Made by a program: the position numbers and the translations under genes
The notes under the pieces: model-generated
What the model was told of the DNA's origin: nothing
Seen by the model: only the letters and a program-made list of their open reading frames with translations
Databases searched by the model: none
DNA from: Tubiluchus corallicola
Lineage: Eukaryota > Priapulida > Priapulimorpha > Priapulimorphida > Tubiluchidae
Reading direction: 5' to 3'
Assembly (NCBI GenBank): GCA_030141605.1
Contig: JAQGDQ010000798.1
Location: 1 to 31,869 of the forward strand
DNA length: 31,869 nt
In this document: piece after piece, positions 22,241-31,290 of the stretch
Position numbering within the stretch: the stretch's first letter is position 1
Layout of the letters: each line of letters opens with the position of its first letter

Positions 22241-23898
22241 GTTTACCGGATTCTATATGAATCATGTTTCCGAAAATAAGTCCACATATCTAGCAAAATG
22301 TTCATCCATTACCATTTTCTGTACAAATCATTTATCACAAAAATTTACTAAACCTCTGTCTCCACTACTGGCTTTGAACCAATGCAGTTACGTTTACAGC
22401 AGTTTTCATTTTTATATACAAGGTCATAAAATGATCTTCATTAGAATGCGCCCGGCATTAGACTGTAATGAAAGTTCCAAAGGCACAATTACACAAGTTT
22501 GTTTCATTGGAATTGACTAAACGATAAAACTGCAATAAGATAAAACGTTCAAATAAAATGAATTTCAAATGAAAAACAGAGAAAAAATAAAAAATCAAAT
22601 CTAGATGTTGGATTAAATGAGACAAGTAAATGACGTACATCTAGGCGCCAACATCCAAAATTAAAAGACTGAATATAAAATAATTAGCGCTAAGCGTAAA
22701 AAAAGCAAACGCCTGATAATATAACGTGATTTATGGGTGGTAAATATATTTGTTAATTAATGAAATTATTAATCAACCTATGAAATCGAATGAAGAAAGA
22801 TTTTAAACAAACAACTACACTAAAAGAGAGATCTTGTTCTTGCTTTCATAGTGCCGTGCACAGGAAGAAAGGCCGGTTCGCCCTCTGTTAGGAGAAATGC
22901 AAATTCATTACGCTACATTCTACTGCCATCTACAGGCGAATATCGCATTCAGTCTCACCTGCCTCGGTCAGAATGATTCTAATTTATACAGCAACAAAAT
23001 TATAAAACTCATTTTCAAAATTGTGAAACAAACCGTAGGAAATTTATCCGTTTATAAGTTACCGTTGACGTAATTATACACATTTTCACATAATATAAAC
23101 AACATAATTTTGTTTAAGCCTTTTAAATTACATCTGCTATTTATATGAGCTAACTAAGTTTAATTTCTGTCAATACGTCAATTTATATGAATTTTCACAA
23201 TTGAGTAGTTTACATCAGTCAAATGAAATTAAATTTTAATGTACGTGCGTAAAGTAATATTAAAGCACTTGGACAGCAGTCTTTCAAAATTTACACATGA
23301 TGCAAAATTAAAAGAAAAACTGTTCTTCTAATTAAATGTAATTTGGTGCATAAACTTGGTACATCAATATGGTGCATAAATTAAGGCATAATTACTGGGC
23401 TAATTAATTGACAATATTGTTTTAAGCAAAATTACCTAGTCAATAAGTTCCGCAATAATAAAATGAAATAATTATGGTAACAACCACTAACACAGAACCC
23501 TAGAATATTCAGGAAAACTTTAATAGATCATAACAAACGAACCATCATGGAACTCGTGGATCTAAAAACATTTTAACCTAATTAAAGCCATTTAATTAAA
23601 AATAATTCTCTTGTTTTATGGAAAAATGAAAATAGCGACAAAAAAGACGATCAAAACGTGTCACATTTTTTTATTTTTCGGGAATTTTCAGTTTTCAGGT
23701 CGCAAAAAGTAGTTTACTAACACAAAAACGTTGAAAATTTACCACAAACTTTTCTATTCTTTTCGCAATTTTATGCGCAAGAATATTACAGACTTTTTAA
23801 GGCGGAGCAAAACTAAACTGCAGGTAAAATTACCATCCAGAACGTTTCGGCTGTGATTAACAAAGCGAACCTTTTACCGTGCAACATTTAGCGGCATA
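22241..23898. other. Intergenic DNA, no gene seen
   Basis: The open frame 22239-22520 has no recognisable domain. A locally GC-richer patch at about 22850-22975 (GCCGGTTCGCCCTCTG, ACTGCCATCTACAGGCGA) stands out. It may be a repeat fragment or an untranslated exon and cannot be assigned. Confidence 0.4.
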
Positions 23899-24192
23899 GA
23901 CTCCACTGCAAAGAGAATTGTGAAGTGTGTGATGCGACGTTTGAAAGTGCACTTGTGTAAAATTGTAAATGTCTTAGTGAAGTGGAAAACATTCTTTACC
24001 GTTGATCTTGAATGCAAAATGTGTGAATTTGTTCATAATGTGAAAAACGTGGTTTTTGTTTTTTCCGGTGCAAAGAAAATTACAGTAATTTTGATTTCTT
24101 GCTTATTAAATTGTGGCTGCGTTGCGTTTAATGTAATTCAATGCAAAACTTTATGTGCGCTGCTATATTTGTGGGTGACTTGCTTATTTTAA
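23899..24192 (+). other. Weak zinc-finger-like coding trace, unassigned
   Basis: One frame reads HCKENCEVCDATFESALV before a stop; another (23920-24192) reads LECKMCEFVHNV and later a Cys-rich hydrophobic end. The CxxC spacing recalls degenerate C2H2 fingers, but frames change and no finger is complete. An AATAAA at about 24268 follows. It could be a decayed gene fragment or chance. Confidence 0.2.
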
Positions 24193-25025
24193 TCCTCTAA
24201 TAGAAACAGTAATAATAACTTCAATTAATTCATTTTCATTTAGTTTATTTTGTATATTTTATTCCAATAAATTTGTTGGTTTTTTTTTGGTTTCACCGTG
24301 AACCACATTATTAATTATAATTATCCTTATTTTAATTATTAAAAAGACGTTTGCTATGACCAAAGTTAATATGTGTAATTATTGTAAAAATTTGTGGCTA
24401 TTATATTATGGTTCGGTAGTGGTACATAGGATTTTGATGTTTTGTATATATATATATATATACATAAGCTTACTTTCATTTTTATCAAAGATTGGTAAGG
24501 CATCTTTTCTGATGGTGGGCTGGCTTACCAGTTTTGTAAATTTCTTCTCGAAACGCCACGACTTTACAGTTTAATTCGGAAAACTAATTAGTAACCTCTA
24601 TTTAAATGTAAACTTGTCTCAACCAAATAAAGCTAAAGTAAACTTTAGATTAGCGTTGCTAATTAGCAATATTATTGTTAAAGATAAGACACTATTAAAG
24701 TGTTTAATTAAGAATTTCATGCAAAAATTATAGAGCAATAATTAACCTTCCCTACGATTATGGTTCATACTATTCTGGACACGCTTTTTTGTGAATGTTT
24801 CGCTGAAGTTTAAAATGTAAACGTCTAACTGATCAAAATGTCTAACTGACTTATTTTGAATCTACCTCAAATAAATAAAAACACCTCAGACTGTAAAATC
24901 ATTTTAGTATCAATATTTTACAATTAAAGCAAGTGACTTAATGACTAATTCCCCCAGCGAACTATTTTGTAATTTGCATGTAGGTTAGATAATAAGAACA
25001 CTTAAGAATAATAAAGCCAAATCCT
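24193..25025. other. AT-rich intergenic DNA with a short (TA)n run
   Basis: TA microsatellite at about 24447-24463. No supported gene. Confidence 0.5.
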
Positions 25026-25637
25026 TTAAAGGACAAGAAAAGGGGTACCTGAAACAGCTTTCAGCAAAATCGCCTTAAAAATCGCCATATATTTTTGATT
25101 GTTTTCATTTTCATTTTCCCGCAATACTGTTCCGATCGCGCCATTACACAACGCACAACATAAATCATGGGAAGAAAAGGAAATGTTAAATTATGTCTCA
25201 AAAATTTTTCCATGCAAAGTTATATTACTTAGCATTTCGCTTATCCGTATCAAAGACTTATGTAACTTGAAATAATTATTTAAAATGTTCGTGCCAATTA
25301 GTAAAATGTCGTCGACTCACTAACCAACAAACTTATTTCTTATCTTGTTTTACAAGATACAGTAAATTTTACTTAGTTAGTTATGTGCGCTACGAGTGCT
25401 TTGATTATTTTTTCAAACTTTACTCTGTGTTATCTAAACTTGTTTCAAACGACTTATCGTCAAAATGGCATCGTCTAACGGTCATCGCGGGAGTTTTAAT
25501 CTACATGTTTTATACAGCGTTGCTGCTGACGCAAGCCCTACATGCAAAAAGGCAGTACGTAACTGGTATAAAATGTCAAGACGATTTTTTGAGCTTTATG
25601 TAAGAGGAGGGTTTTTTGTGCTTTGTAGATTTCATAT
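25026..25637 (+). mobile_element. Dispersed ~670-bp repeat, family B copy 2
   Basis: Same orientation as 2192-2868. Shared blocks include TAAAGGACAAGAAAAGGGGTA, CGCAATACTGTTCCGA, GCAAAGTTATATTACTTAGC, CATCGCGGGAGTTT and the end GAGCTTTATGTAAG-GGAGGG. The open frames at 25385-25659 belong to the repeat. It is not the same part of the ZP gene: no ZP exon is included. Confidence 0.78.
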
Positions 25638-26579
25638 TAACATTCAAGCGAAACAGTAGAGATAAAAACAGACCAGCTTTTGTGAAACTTAAAGGAAGAT
25701 TTTTCATATACTACCAGATTTTCAAGTCTCATTTAAAAGAATTAGCACTGTAAAAGTGTTTCTGATAATTAAAAAATAGTTTAAAAACTTAATTAATGGC
25801 GGCGAGCCTAACAATTCATGACATAACAAACGATCATAAATTTGAACAGCAAAAAATTCCACAAGCGTGTTGCACGTGTTTGCGAAAGCGAGAATTGTAG
25901 TACAGTGCTACTGTAAGATATTCAGTGTGTTCTACTAAAACTAGGCAAGTTTAAGATAAAAATTCAGATATTATATTTACCGCTGTACTCCCGCATGAGC
26001 TGTCGAAGGTGTGCAGTTCATCACAAATTAACACATTTGAACTGAAAGGAAAAACACCTGCTTTTGTGCAATGCGTTTCCAAAATGCAGGCGCTAGTGCC
26101 GTCTAACTAACGAATGGCGAAATGCATGTAACAGTGAAGAACTAGTGACGCGCACGAGAAATTGTGTTTGTGTGGTAAAAATTCTTTCACGTGAGTAATT
26201 TTTAAAAAAAATATTTTTCCTTTCAATATTTTAAAGAGTAGATTGTTTTGACCTACAGTTTAAGACTGGGTTATGTTTTGCTTTAATAAAACGTGGCACT
26301 TAGGTCGTGTGTTCTGTACTCTGACTTCGCCACCTGAAAGCGAAATGGGCTAACATAGAAGAGAGGGAAATTACCCCACACGGGATTCTGGGGACATCTG
26401 TTAAGACTAAACAATATGAACGTAGCTGAGTATTTAGTGTTGAAGAAGAAAGGCATTAGAATTTTAAAGTAATATATTCCATTGTCTAGTGAATCTCATT
26501 TTTGGGTTTTTTAAATGTCTTGAACGAACATTTACATAAGACTAATCACATATAGTCAGCAGCTTCTGAGTTCGGAGAG
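25638..26579. other. Flank beyond the BEL/Pao RNase H end, no integrase recognised
   Basis: The minus strand should hold the integrase and 3' LTR of the BEL/Pao element. No zinc-binding H2C2 or integrase core motif can be read in any frame. A GC-richer segment (about 26325-26395) reads YRTHDL on the minus strand but is unassigned. Confidence 0.4.
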
Positions 26580-27165
26580 TTAGCTTTGCTTTATCTCATT
26601 GTCGTGACTATCCACTGTGGGCAGAACTGTTTGAACTGGCCATTCTGGTTCTGGTTTGTATAGAAATTCTGGGCCATGCAGCCATCTGACACTTGTGATT
26701 AAATCTCTTGCAGACAAACCTCGCGATGCATGATTTGCTGGATTTTCATCTCCAGAGACATGCCTCCATTGGCTGGGAACTGTTAAGCCGTGTATGGTAG
26801 CTAACCGGTTAGCCACAAAGGTTTTGTATCTGGCCCTTTCATTGTTGATATAGCAAAGAACAATTGTGCTGTCAACCCAAAATGTAGAAGTACCTACAGG
26901 AAAGCTTAATTCCTTCCGTACCATAGAATCAACTTTTACTGCAAGCACAGCAGCCTGACAGTTCGAGGCGTGGCAAAGTGACTTTCTTAAAGGGGGTCAG
27001 TCTTGTTGTACTCACCACAAATGTGCTGACGATATCTCCTGAAGCATTTGTTGATCTAAGATATGAGACAGTTCCAAGGGTTCTTTCGGATGCATCTGAG
27101 AAATGACGAAGCTGGTATAAGACAGCTTCAAAGTTTGGTGGTGTAAAACACCGACTCAGGTGCAA
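26580..27165 (-). pseudogene. RNase H domain of BEL/Pao pol
   Basis: Two overlapping frames carry it. 27165-26929 has LRHFSDASERTLGTVSYLRS and VTLPRLELSG (catalytic Asp and Glu). After a frame change, 26948-26580 has TFWVDSTIVLCYI (third acidic residue), WRHVSGDENPANHASRG and LHGPEFLY. BEL/Pao elements usually have NPAD-x-ASRG at the last site; here the Asp is replaced (NPANHASRG). A stop at 26580-26582 ends the recognisable element. Confidence 0.85.
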
Positions 27166-27215
27166 GTTCTTCTAACCGCTTTCCTCATTGTTGTTTCACA
27201 TGATTCTCCAAAGGT

Positions 27216-28320
27216 TCATTCCAGGATTTCTTCAATCGTGTTTCTTCCTGGAACAGTAACTTCGTTTGCAGGACATAGGGACTTATTATACCGATATGAT
27301 GAAGCCATTACACTCAAAAGACCACGGCGTGTCATCGATTTTTCTTTTTTCCTAACAAGAATACTGAAATGGTCTGCCTCCATGTTCCATGCAATGCCAA
27401 GAACCTGGTCAGCAGGCAAGGTAGAGTTATCTAAATCAATATCCTTCACTGATTTCCCTCTTTCTCCTACAGGGATAGAGTTAAGAACTTTTCGGTCATT
27501 GCTGCACCATTTTGTTAAATGGAAGCCACCATGGTGAAGTAGACTGGTAAGGTGTTCTATCATTGCAATACCTTCCTGAGTTGCTGAAAGAGACTTAAGA
27601 AGATCGTATACACAGAAATTGTTTGTACCACGGCGCTGTTGTACAAAGCTCTGTTGGCTGTTTTCTGGAGTGCATATGATGCAATACTTTGGCACCATAC
27701 TAAGCCAAAAATATGGACTGTCATCCTGTATATTTCAGGTTTTAGTTCTATATTGCCTGCAGGCCACCGCAGGAAACGGAGTACATCTCTGTCACCAGGA
27801 GTGACTCTTACCTGGTAAAATATACTCTGGATGTCAGCAGCGATTGCTATTTTACAGGTCCAGCATTTCCTTTTTTGAGCAAGTCACTGATTTCTTTGGA
27901 GTATTTGTTGTGAAGGACCTTAAACTTTTTCTTCAAACCTTCAAGTCTCTTCTCTGCTACAACTTTATTATTTGGCAAATCAGGAGATTCGCTTCTCAAT
28001 GGGATATCCATCATATACTGGTTGTGTTCAGTCAGTGGTTGTAGTTGACATATAGTGGTTGTCTTCAGTCAGATGTCAACAGTTCTTACATCCTCGATAG
28101 AAGGTTTATGACTGTTCTCTTCACAAGATTTTAACTGCCAGAATCGCTCTACTTGTTGCTCCAGTGTCACAGGCTGCAAAATGCTAAGGTTACAACTGAT
28201 ATGCTCGGCTTCATTTGGTCCAAGTGGTCCATTTAGGGTCCAACCTAAAACACTGAGTGATGCCCAAGGAGCATGTTTAGGTCCTTTTCTTTTTTCATTT
28301 GAAGCGAGAGCTTCAGGCAC
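27216..28320 (-). pseudogene. Reverse transcriptase, internally deleted and mutated
   Basis: VLGWTLNGPLG (28069-28320 frame) marks the protease-RT junction typical of BEL/Pao. The linker KNKVVAEKRLEGL-like helix and EISDLLKKGNAGPV lead up to RT, but the finger segment (usually WYLPHHPV through the first palm strand) is missing. The sequence jumps to IAIAADIQSIFYQVRV, DRDVLRFLRW, YRMTVHIFGLVWCQSIASYA. After a frameshift the catalytic YVDD box reads CVYD (27614-27603), with one catalytic Asp lost. Then come LLHHGGFHLTKWCSNDRKVL and ADQVLGIAWNMEADHF. No active enzyme can come from this copy. Confidence 0.85.
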
Positions 28321-28329
28321 ATCTTGCCC

Positions 28330-28869
28330 TATGAGAAAGCCAAGTTCCAGAGACTGAGATCTGTCCTGGGCAACAAGTCAATGTCTCCTAAATGCGCCAT
28401 CTCTAACATAAAGGATGGTCTTGCAAAGACAAGAGGGAGATCTATGGTGACATTGTAGTTTAGATCAGACACTTGTAGTTTAGTGACTTTACTCTTCTAC
28501 TGGCTCTGTTTAGCATCAAGCTTTGTCAAAATTAATGTTGGCTAGATAATTAATAACTAACTTTTCATATATTTGGCTAGAGCAGAATGTATTTGTCGAA
28601 CCAGGGTCAAGAAGTGCTAGTGTCTCTAATGGTTTACCACCTGGTATGTTAACAAATACTGGCAAGATAGGCAAAGCTACATGGCACTTAGAAGGCTCAT
28701 GCATCTTCTTTATGTAACCACTTTGGCAATTGTGCTCATTATCTTCTTCTTTTAGTTTTTCATTATCTTCTTTATTGTTCTTCTTTTCTTTTTCTTCTCC
28801 ACTATACGGCCTGCTATTGGGTTTGTGTGCAGCAGCAGCAGTGCTAATATTTCCTCGCGTATTCTGCGC
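28330..28869 (-). pseudogene. Retroviral-type aspartic protease (DUF1758-like)
   Basis: A charged linker (KEKKNNKEDNEKLKEED) is followed by LALLDPGSTNTFCSSQI, the aspartic protease active-site region, with DPGS in place of the usual DSGS/DTGS. The frame ends at 28516. A second frame continues with NYNVTIDLPLVFARPS, and another, after a frameshift near 28370, with LELGFLIGQDVPEAL, the usual flap and C-terminal parts of BEL/Pao proteases. At least two frame breaks make it non-functional. Confidence 0.78.
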
Positions 28870-29349
28870 ATGCAAGAAAGTGGAATGTTTTCTCTTAAAA
28901 ACATCACAGCGATTGGCTGACCTACATGATGCACTACTGTGGTTAAGCTTCAGGCAATTAAAACATAGTTTGTGTTGCTTGGCTACCTCTAGCCTTCCAG
29001 GTACAGTTAGCCTATTGAACTTGAAGCATTTCTGAAGCGGATGTGCTTCAGAACACAGGGTGCATGAAAGGGAAGTCTTTTCTTAAGATTTGTCAGGTTC
29101 ACGTGTATGTGCACTAGCAAATGTTCCAGAACTAGCAAAAATATTTGCAGAATTAGACTTTGGTTTAGGCTTATAGGTGTCCTTCTTCTCGGATGGTTTC
29201 CTATGAAACGTGGGATCATTTCCAATATGTGCCTGTCTTTCTATGAAAGTGACAACATCAAAGATGTCTGGAATTCTCCCAGAAGATTTAATATTATGAA
29301 CCTCTTTCCTCCAGTGAGAATGAATGCCAATGAGTAATTTGTCAATGAT
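28870..29349 (-). pseudogene. Gag C-terminus with zinc knuckles
   Basis: Same frame as DUF1759. RIPDIFDVVTFIERQA is the helix after DUF1759, a Lys/Pro-rich spacer follows, then TAA at about 29081-29083. Beyond it come SCTLCSEAHPLQKC and a CCHC-like CFNCLKLNHSSASC, as in BEL/Pao nucleocapsid segments. A third, incomplete knuckle (NRCDVFKRKHSTFLH) has lost its second cysteine. Confidence 0.8.
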
Positions 29350-29984
29350 TTAAACGAGATTTCCTTGAGCATTAATCTCGGACAAATAACCTAAACTTGA
29401 CAGAGTTTCATAACAAGCACGCAACAAGTCTGCATATTCCTGTAATGTCTGATATTCCGCAGCCTTAATGGGTTTTAAATCCGAAATCTGTTTGATCCAT
29501 GCTTGAGTGATATTAAATTCATTTCCAAACCGCTCTTTTAGCATGTGCTTTGCTTTTGTGTAACCTACAACTGGGTCCATTGTCACACAGCAGTCAATAT
29601 AACGTTTTACTTTGTCACTGCAAAACTGAAGAAGGAGTGTTAATCTGGCAATATTGTCAGTTGTGTAATTCTCAACCGTTGTTTCAAACTGTTTAATGAA
29701 GCGACAATACTGCAGTGGGCTGCCATCGAATTTCTCTATCTCGATACCAGGCAATGGAAAACCATAAAACTGGTAAGGGGGTTTTACTGCTGGCAGAGGA
29801 CTCCCTTTGATTTCAGGTTGCTTGCCGCATAAAGGTGCCTGAAAGGAACTGCATCTATAAGACCTTTCTCGCCATCTATTATGAGCATCAGGAAGAAAAG
29901 AGTCGCTTTCCAAAGGCACATTGAAGCTGGACCTAAAATGTGCTGCTTGAACATTCAAATCTCTTGAGCGTGTCTTTGAAGCCG
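29350..29984 (-). pseudogene. Gag DUF1759 domain
   Basis: In the same frame as the end of the GT8 domain come a Pro-rich linker (SPLPAVKPPYQFYGFPLPG) and then EKFDGSPLQYCRFIKQFE, KVKRYID, AKHMLKERFGN and LQEYADLLRACYETL, the signature of DUF1759, the gag domain of Pao retrotransposons. The domain spans about 29350-29742. An in-frame TAA (29350-29352) interrupts it just before IIDKLL, but the frame carries on toward the zinc knuckles. Confidence 0.85.
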
Positions 29985-30730
29985 AGGCAGGTTCCACTTT
30001 ATTTGTGTAAAATTTCCACCACATTTTGATAAACTGCCTATCATGTTGTACATTCTGGCACAGTGGAGTAGAAACCTCCTCACTCTGAATATCGAACTTA
30101 TAGCACCACGGTTTATCTTGACCAATAAAATGAACTATCTTAACTTGATCTCGGTAGATCTCTATAGAGTATAGTACTTTGCAGACGTCATGTTATAGGC
30201 AAAGGGGAGGCGATTCCATTTGGTAAAAAACTTATTTAATAGACCCTGGTCCCCTCCGTCAAAACTTGCTTGAGTGTTTGCAAACGATAATAACTCGGTG
30301 TAAGTTACCATGCTTGGTTCAAATACAAACACACCGCTATTAAATGTGCCTGACCAACCAACATCGGTGACAGCAGAAAATTCTTTACGCAAGAATAATT
30401 CGTCATTATTCTGCAAAACTAATGTGTCTGCATCAAGAAAAATGCCCTTGGCATATTGCACCTGACCCCAGCAGTGAAGCTTTGAATAAGTGCAGTGTAG
30501 TTCGGGTCGCTCACAAAGAAGCTGCGTATCTATGTTTTGGTTCTCCCATCTTCCAACAAGCTCAACTTTGTCATAAACAGTGTCAAGTTGTGATATCATA
30601 AATGAGGAAACTTCATTCGTTACCATGATAACCATAGGGTGTTTGGTCCTAGTGGCTTTCAGAGAATGTGCTAAAACAGGGGCACTTTTGGCATAAAAGT
30701 CATTAGTGGCTAACGAGATATGTACTTCAA
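29985..30730 (-). pseudogene. Glycogenin-like GT8 glycosyltransferase domain inside gag
   Basis: Starting at VHISLATNDFYAKSA, this aligns with the start of the glycogenin catalytic domain. Landmarks follow in order: PVLAHSLKATRT, CERPEL, YSKLHCWGQVQYAKGIF, the metal-binding DAD (LDADTLVL, codons 30434-30426), FNSGVFVFEPS, FDGGDQGLLNKFF, LPFAYN. After a frameshift near 30160-30175 come KIVHFIGQDKPW, with the UDP-phosphate-binding H-x3-G-x-K pattern (H codon 30132-30130, K codon 30114-30112), then FIKMWWKFYTNKV, the end of the catalytic core. Glycogenin primes glycogen by transferring glucose from UDP-glucose to its own tyrosine. About 240 residues of core are present without introns. The glycogen-synthase-binding C-terminal tail of glycogenin is absent. 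It is flanked by gag coiled coil and DUF1759. Activity of this copy is unlikely because of the frameshift. Confidence 0.88.
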
Positions 30731-30839
30731 TTGATTCTTCATAATTAGTATGATTATCTTTGCAATAATTTGCTACCCAATCTCTTGTTTGCCCTCTTTT
30801 GTCAACAAAGAAAACGACCTCGGAAGAACGTGGACTACC

Positions 30840-30953
30840 GGCTTCAAACTGAGCAAAGACAGTTGCCTCAGCGTCTGCTTGCTTAATTTCAGTAGCTATC
30901 TTCAACTGTTCTTGTTGCAAAACTAACTTTTGCTTTTCTTGTTCGAGCTGCAA
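30840..30953 (-). pseudogene. Gag coiled coil
   Basis: The frame opens with LEQEKQKLVLQQEQLKIATE and continues to ATVFAQFEA, a charged heptad-rich helix like that preceding DUF1759 in BEL/Pao gag proteins. It is followed in the same frame, without a break, by about 37 residues of unclear origin and then the GT8 domain. Normally a Pro-rich linker and DUF1759 would follow here. Confidence 0.75.
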
Positions 30954-30954
30954 T

Positions 30955-31086
30955 TCATTTCATTAACTGCAATTTGGCCTTTTCTGCAAGTACTTGTTGC
31001 CTAATCATAAGAGCACCCTTTTTCGCTTCAGCTGACATTCTTTGTGCTGTTGCCGAAACAGTGGTTGATTTTGAACTACGTGAATG
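30955..31086 (-). pseudogene. Gag helical linker (shifted frame)
   Basis: In a second frame the sequence continues from the SAP tail with SKSTTVSATAQRMSAEAKKG and AEKAKLQLMK, the Ser/Thr-rich and Ala/Lys-rich helical start of the BEL/Pao gag coiled coil. It ends in TGA (30955-30957). Frameshifts on both sides separate it from the SAP domain and the coiled coil. Confidence 0.65.
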
Positions 31087-31288
31087 AGGCTAAGCTTTCT
31101 TCTTTGTCCCCACTGTCAGGTATAGCGGCAGGTGTAAGCTGCGTTTCATCTTCAGTTGAGCTGGAAGCTGCACCTTCGCTCTGCAACAGCCTATCAATTA
31201 ATTCGTGCTTCCGACCGCTAACAGGTAAACACTTGTCCTTAAGCATTCGCTGTAACTGAGGGACAGTTTTCTTACCTAAATCAGACAC
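31076..31288 (-). pseudogene. Gag N-terminus with SAP domain
   Basis: The frame reads KKTVPQLQRMLKDKCLPVSG then RKHELIDRLLQ, a clear SAP motif (helix-extended loop-helix, a DNA-binding fold) at about residues 6-36. An acidic tail (STEDETQL, DSGDKEES) follows. SAP domains are known at the N-terminus of gag in some BEL/Pao elements. No ATG precedes it: an in-frame TGA lies two codons before the first GTG, so the start is mutated or supplied by splicing. The frame stops at 31076; the continuation is shifted. Confidence 0.78.
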
Positions 31289-31290
31289 GC

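Larger units (their letters stand above)
26580..31290 (-). mobile_element. Decayed BEL/Pao-type LTR retrotransposon with captured GT8 domain
   Basis: In minus-strand order the recognisable parts are SAP domain, helical linker, coiled coil, glycogenin-like GT8 domain, DUF1759 gag domain, zinc knuckles, aspartic protease (DUF1758-like), partial reverse transcriptase and RNase H. Apart from the GT8 domain this is the standard BEL/Pao order, which would continue with integrase. The copy is dead: frameshifts occur in the gag N part, GT8, protease and RT regions, with stops and internal deletions. No integrase, LTR pair, primer-binding site or target-site duplication was recognised. The left side may be truncated near 26580; the right side may extend past the window. 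Confidence 0.85.

Noticed and set aside
21556-22265. 156-216-codon repeat-protein ORFs on both strands
   Set aside because: They follow the 81-bp satellite exactly, and open frames on both strands show composition rather than coding.
23640-23870. Faint similarity to 20.57-20.65 kb (AAAGACGA..AAAACGT)
   Set aside because: Only about 20 bp match, within AT-rich sequence; not enough for a repeat call.
25385-25659. Small ORFs as a gene
   Set aside because: They are inside repeat family B, and the copy at 2.2-2.9 kb does not keep the frame.
28730-29035. Plus-strand Ser/Phe-rich ORF
   Set aside because: Antisense shadow of the gag zinc-knuckle and linker region.
30162-30953. Stand-alone glycogenin gene
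   Set aside because: Its N-terminal 38 residues are gag coiled coil, it has no own ATG or introns, and its C-terminal continuation runs into DUF1759.
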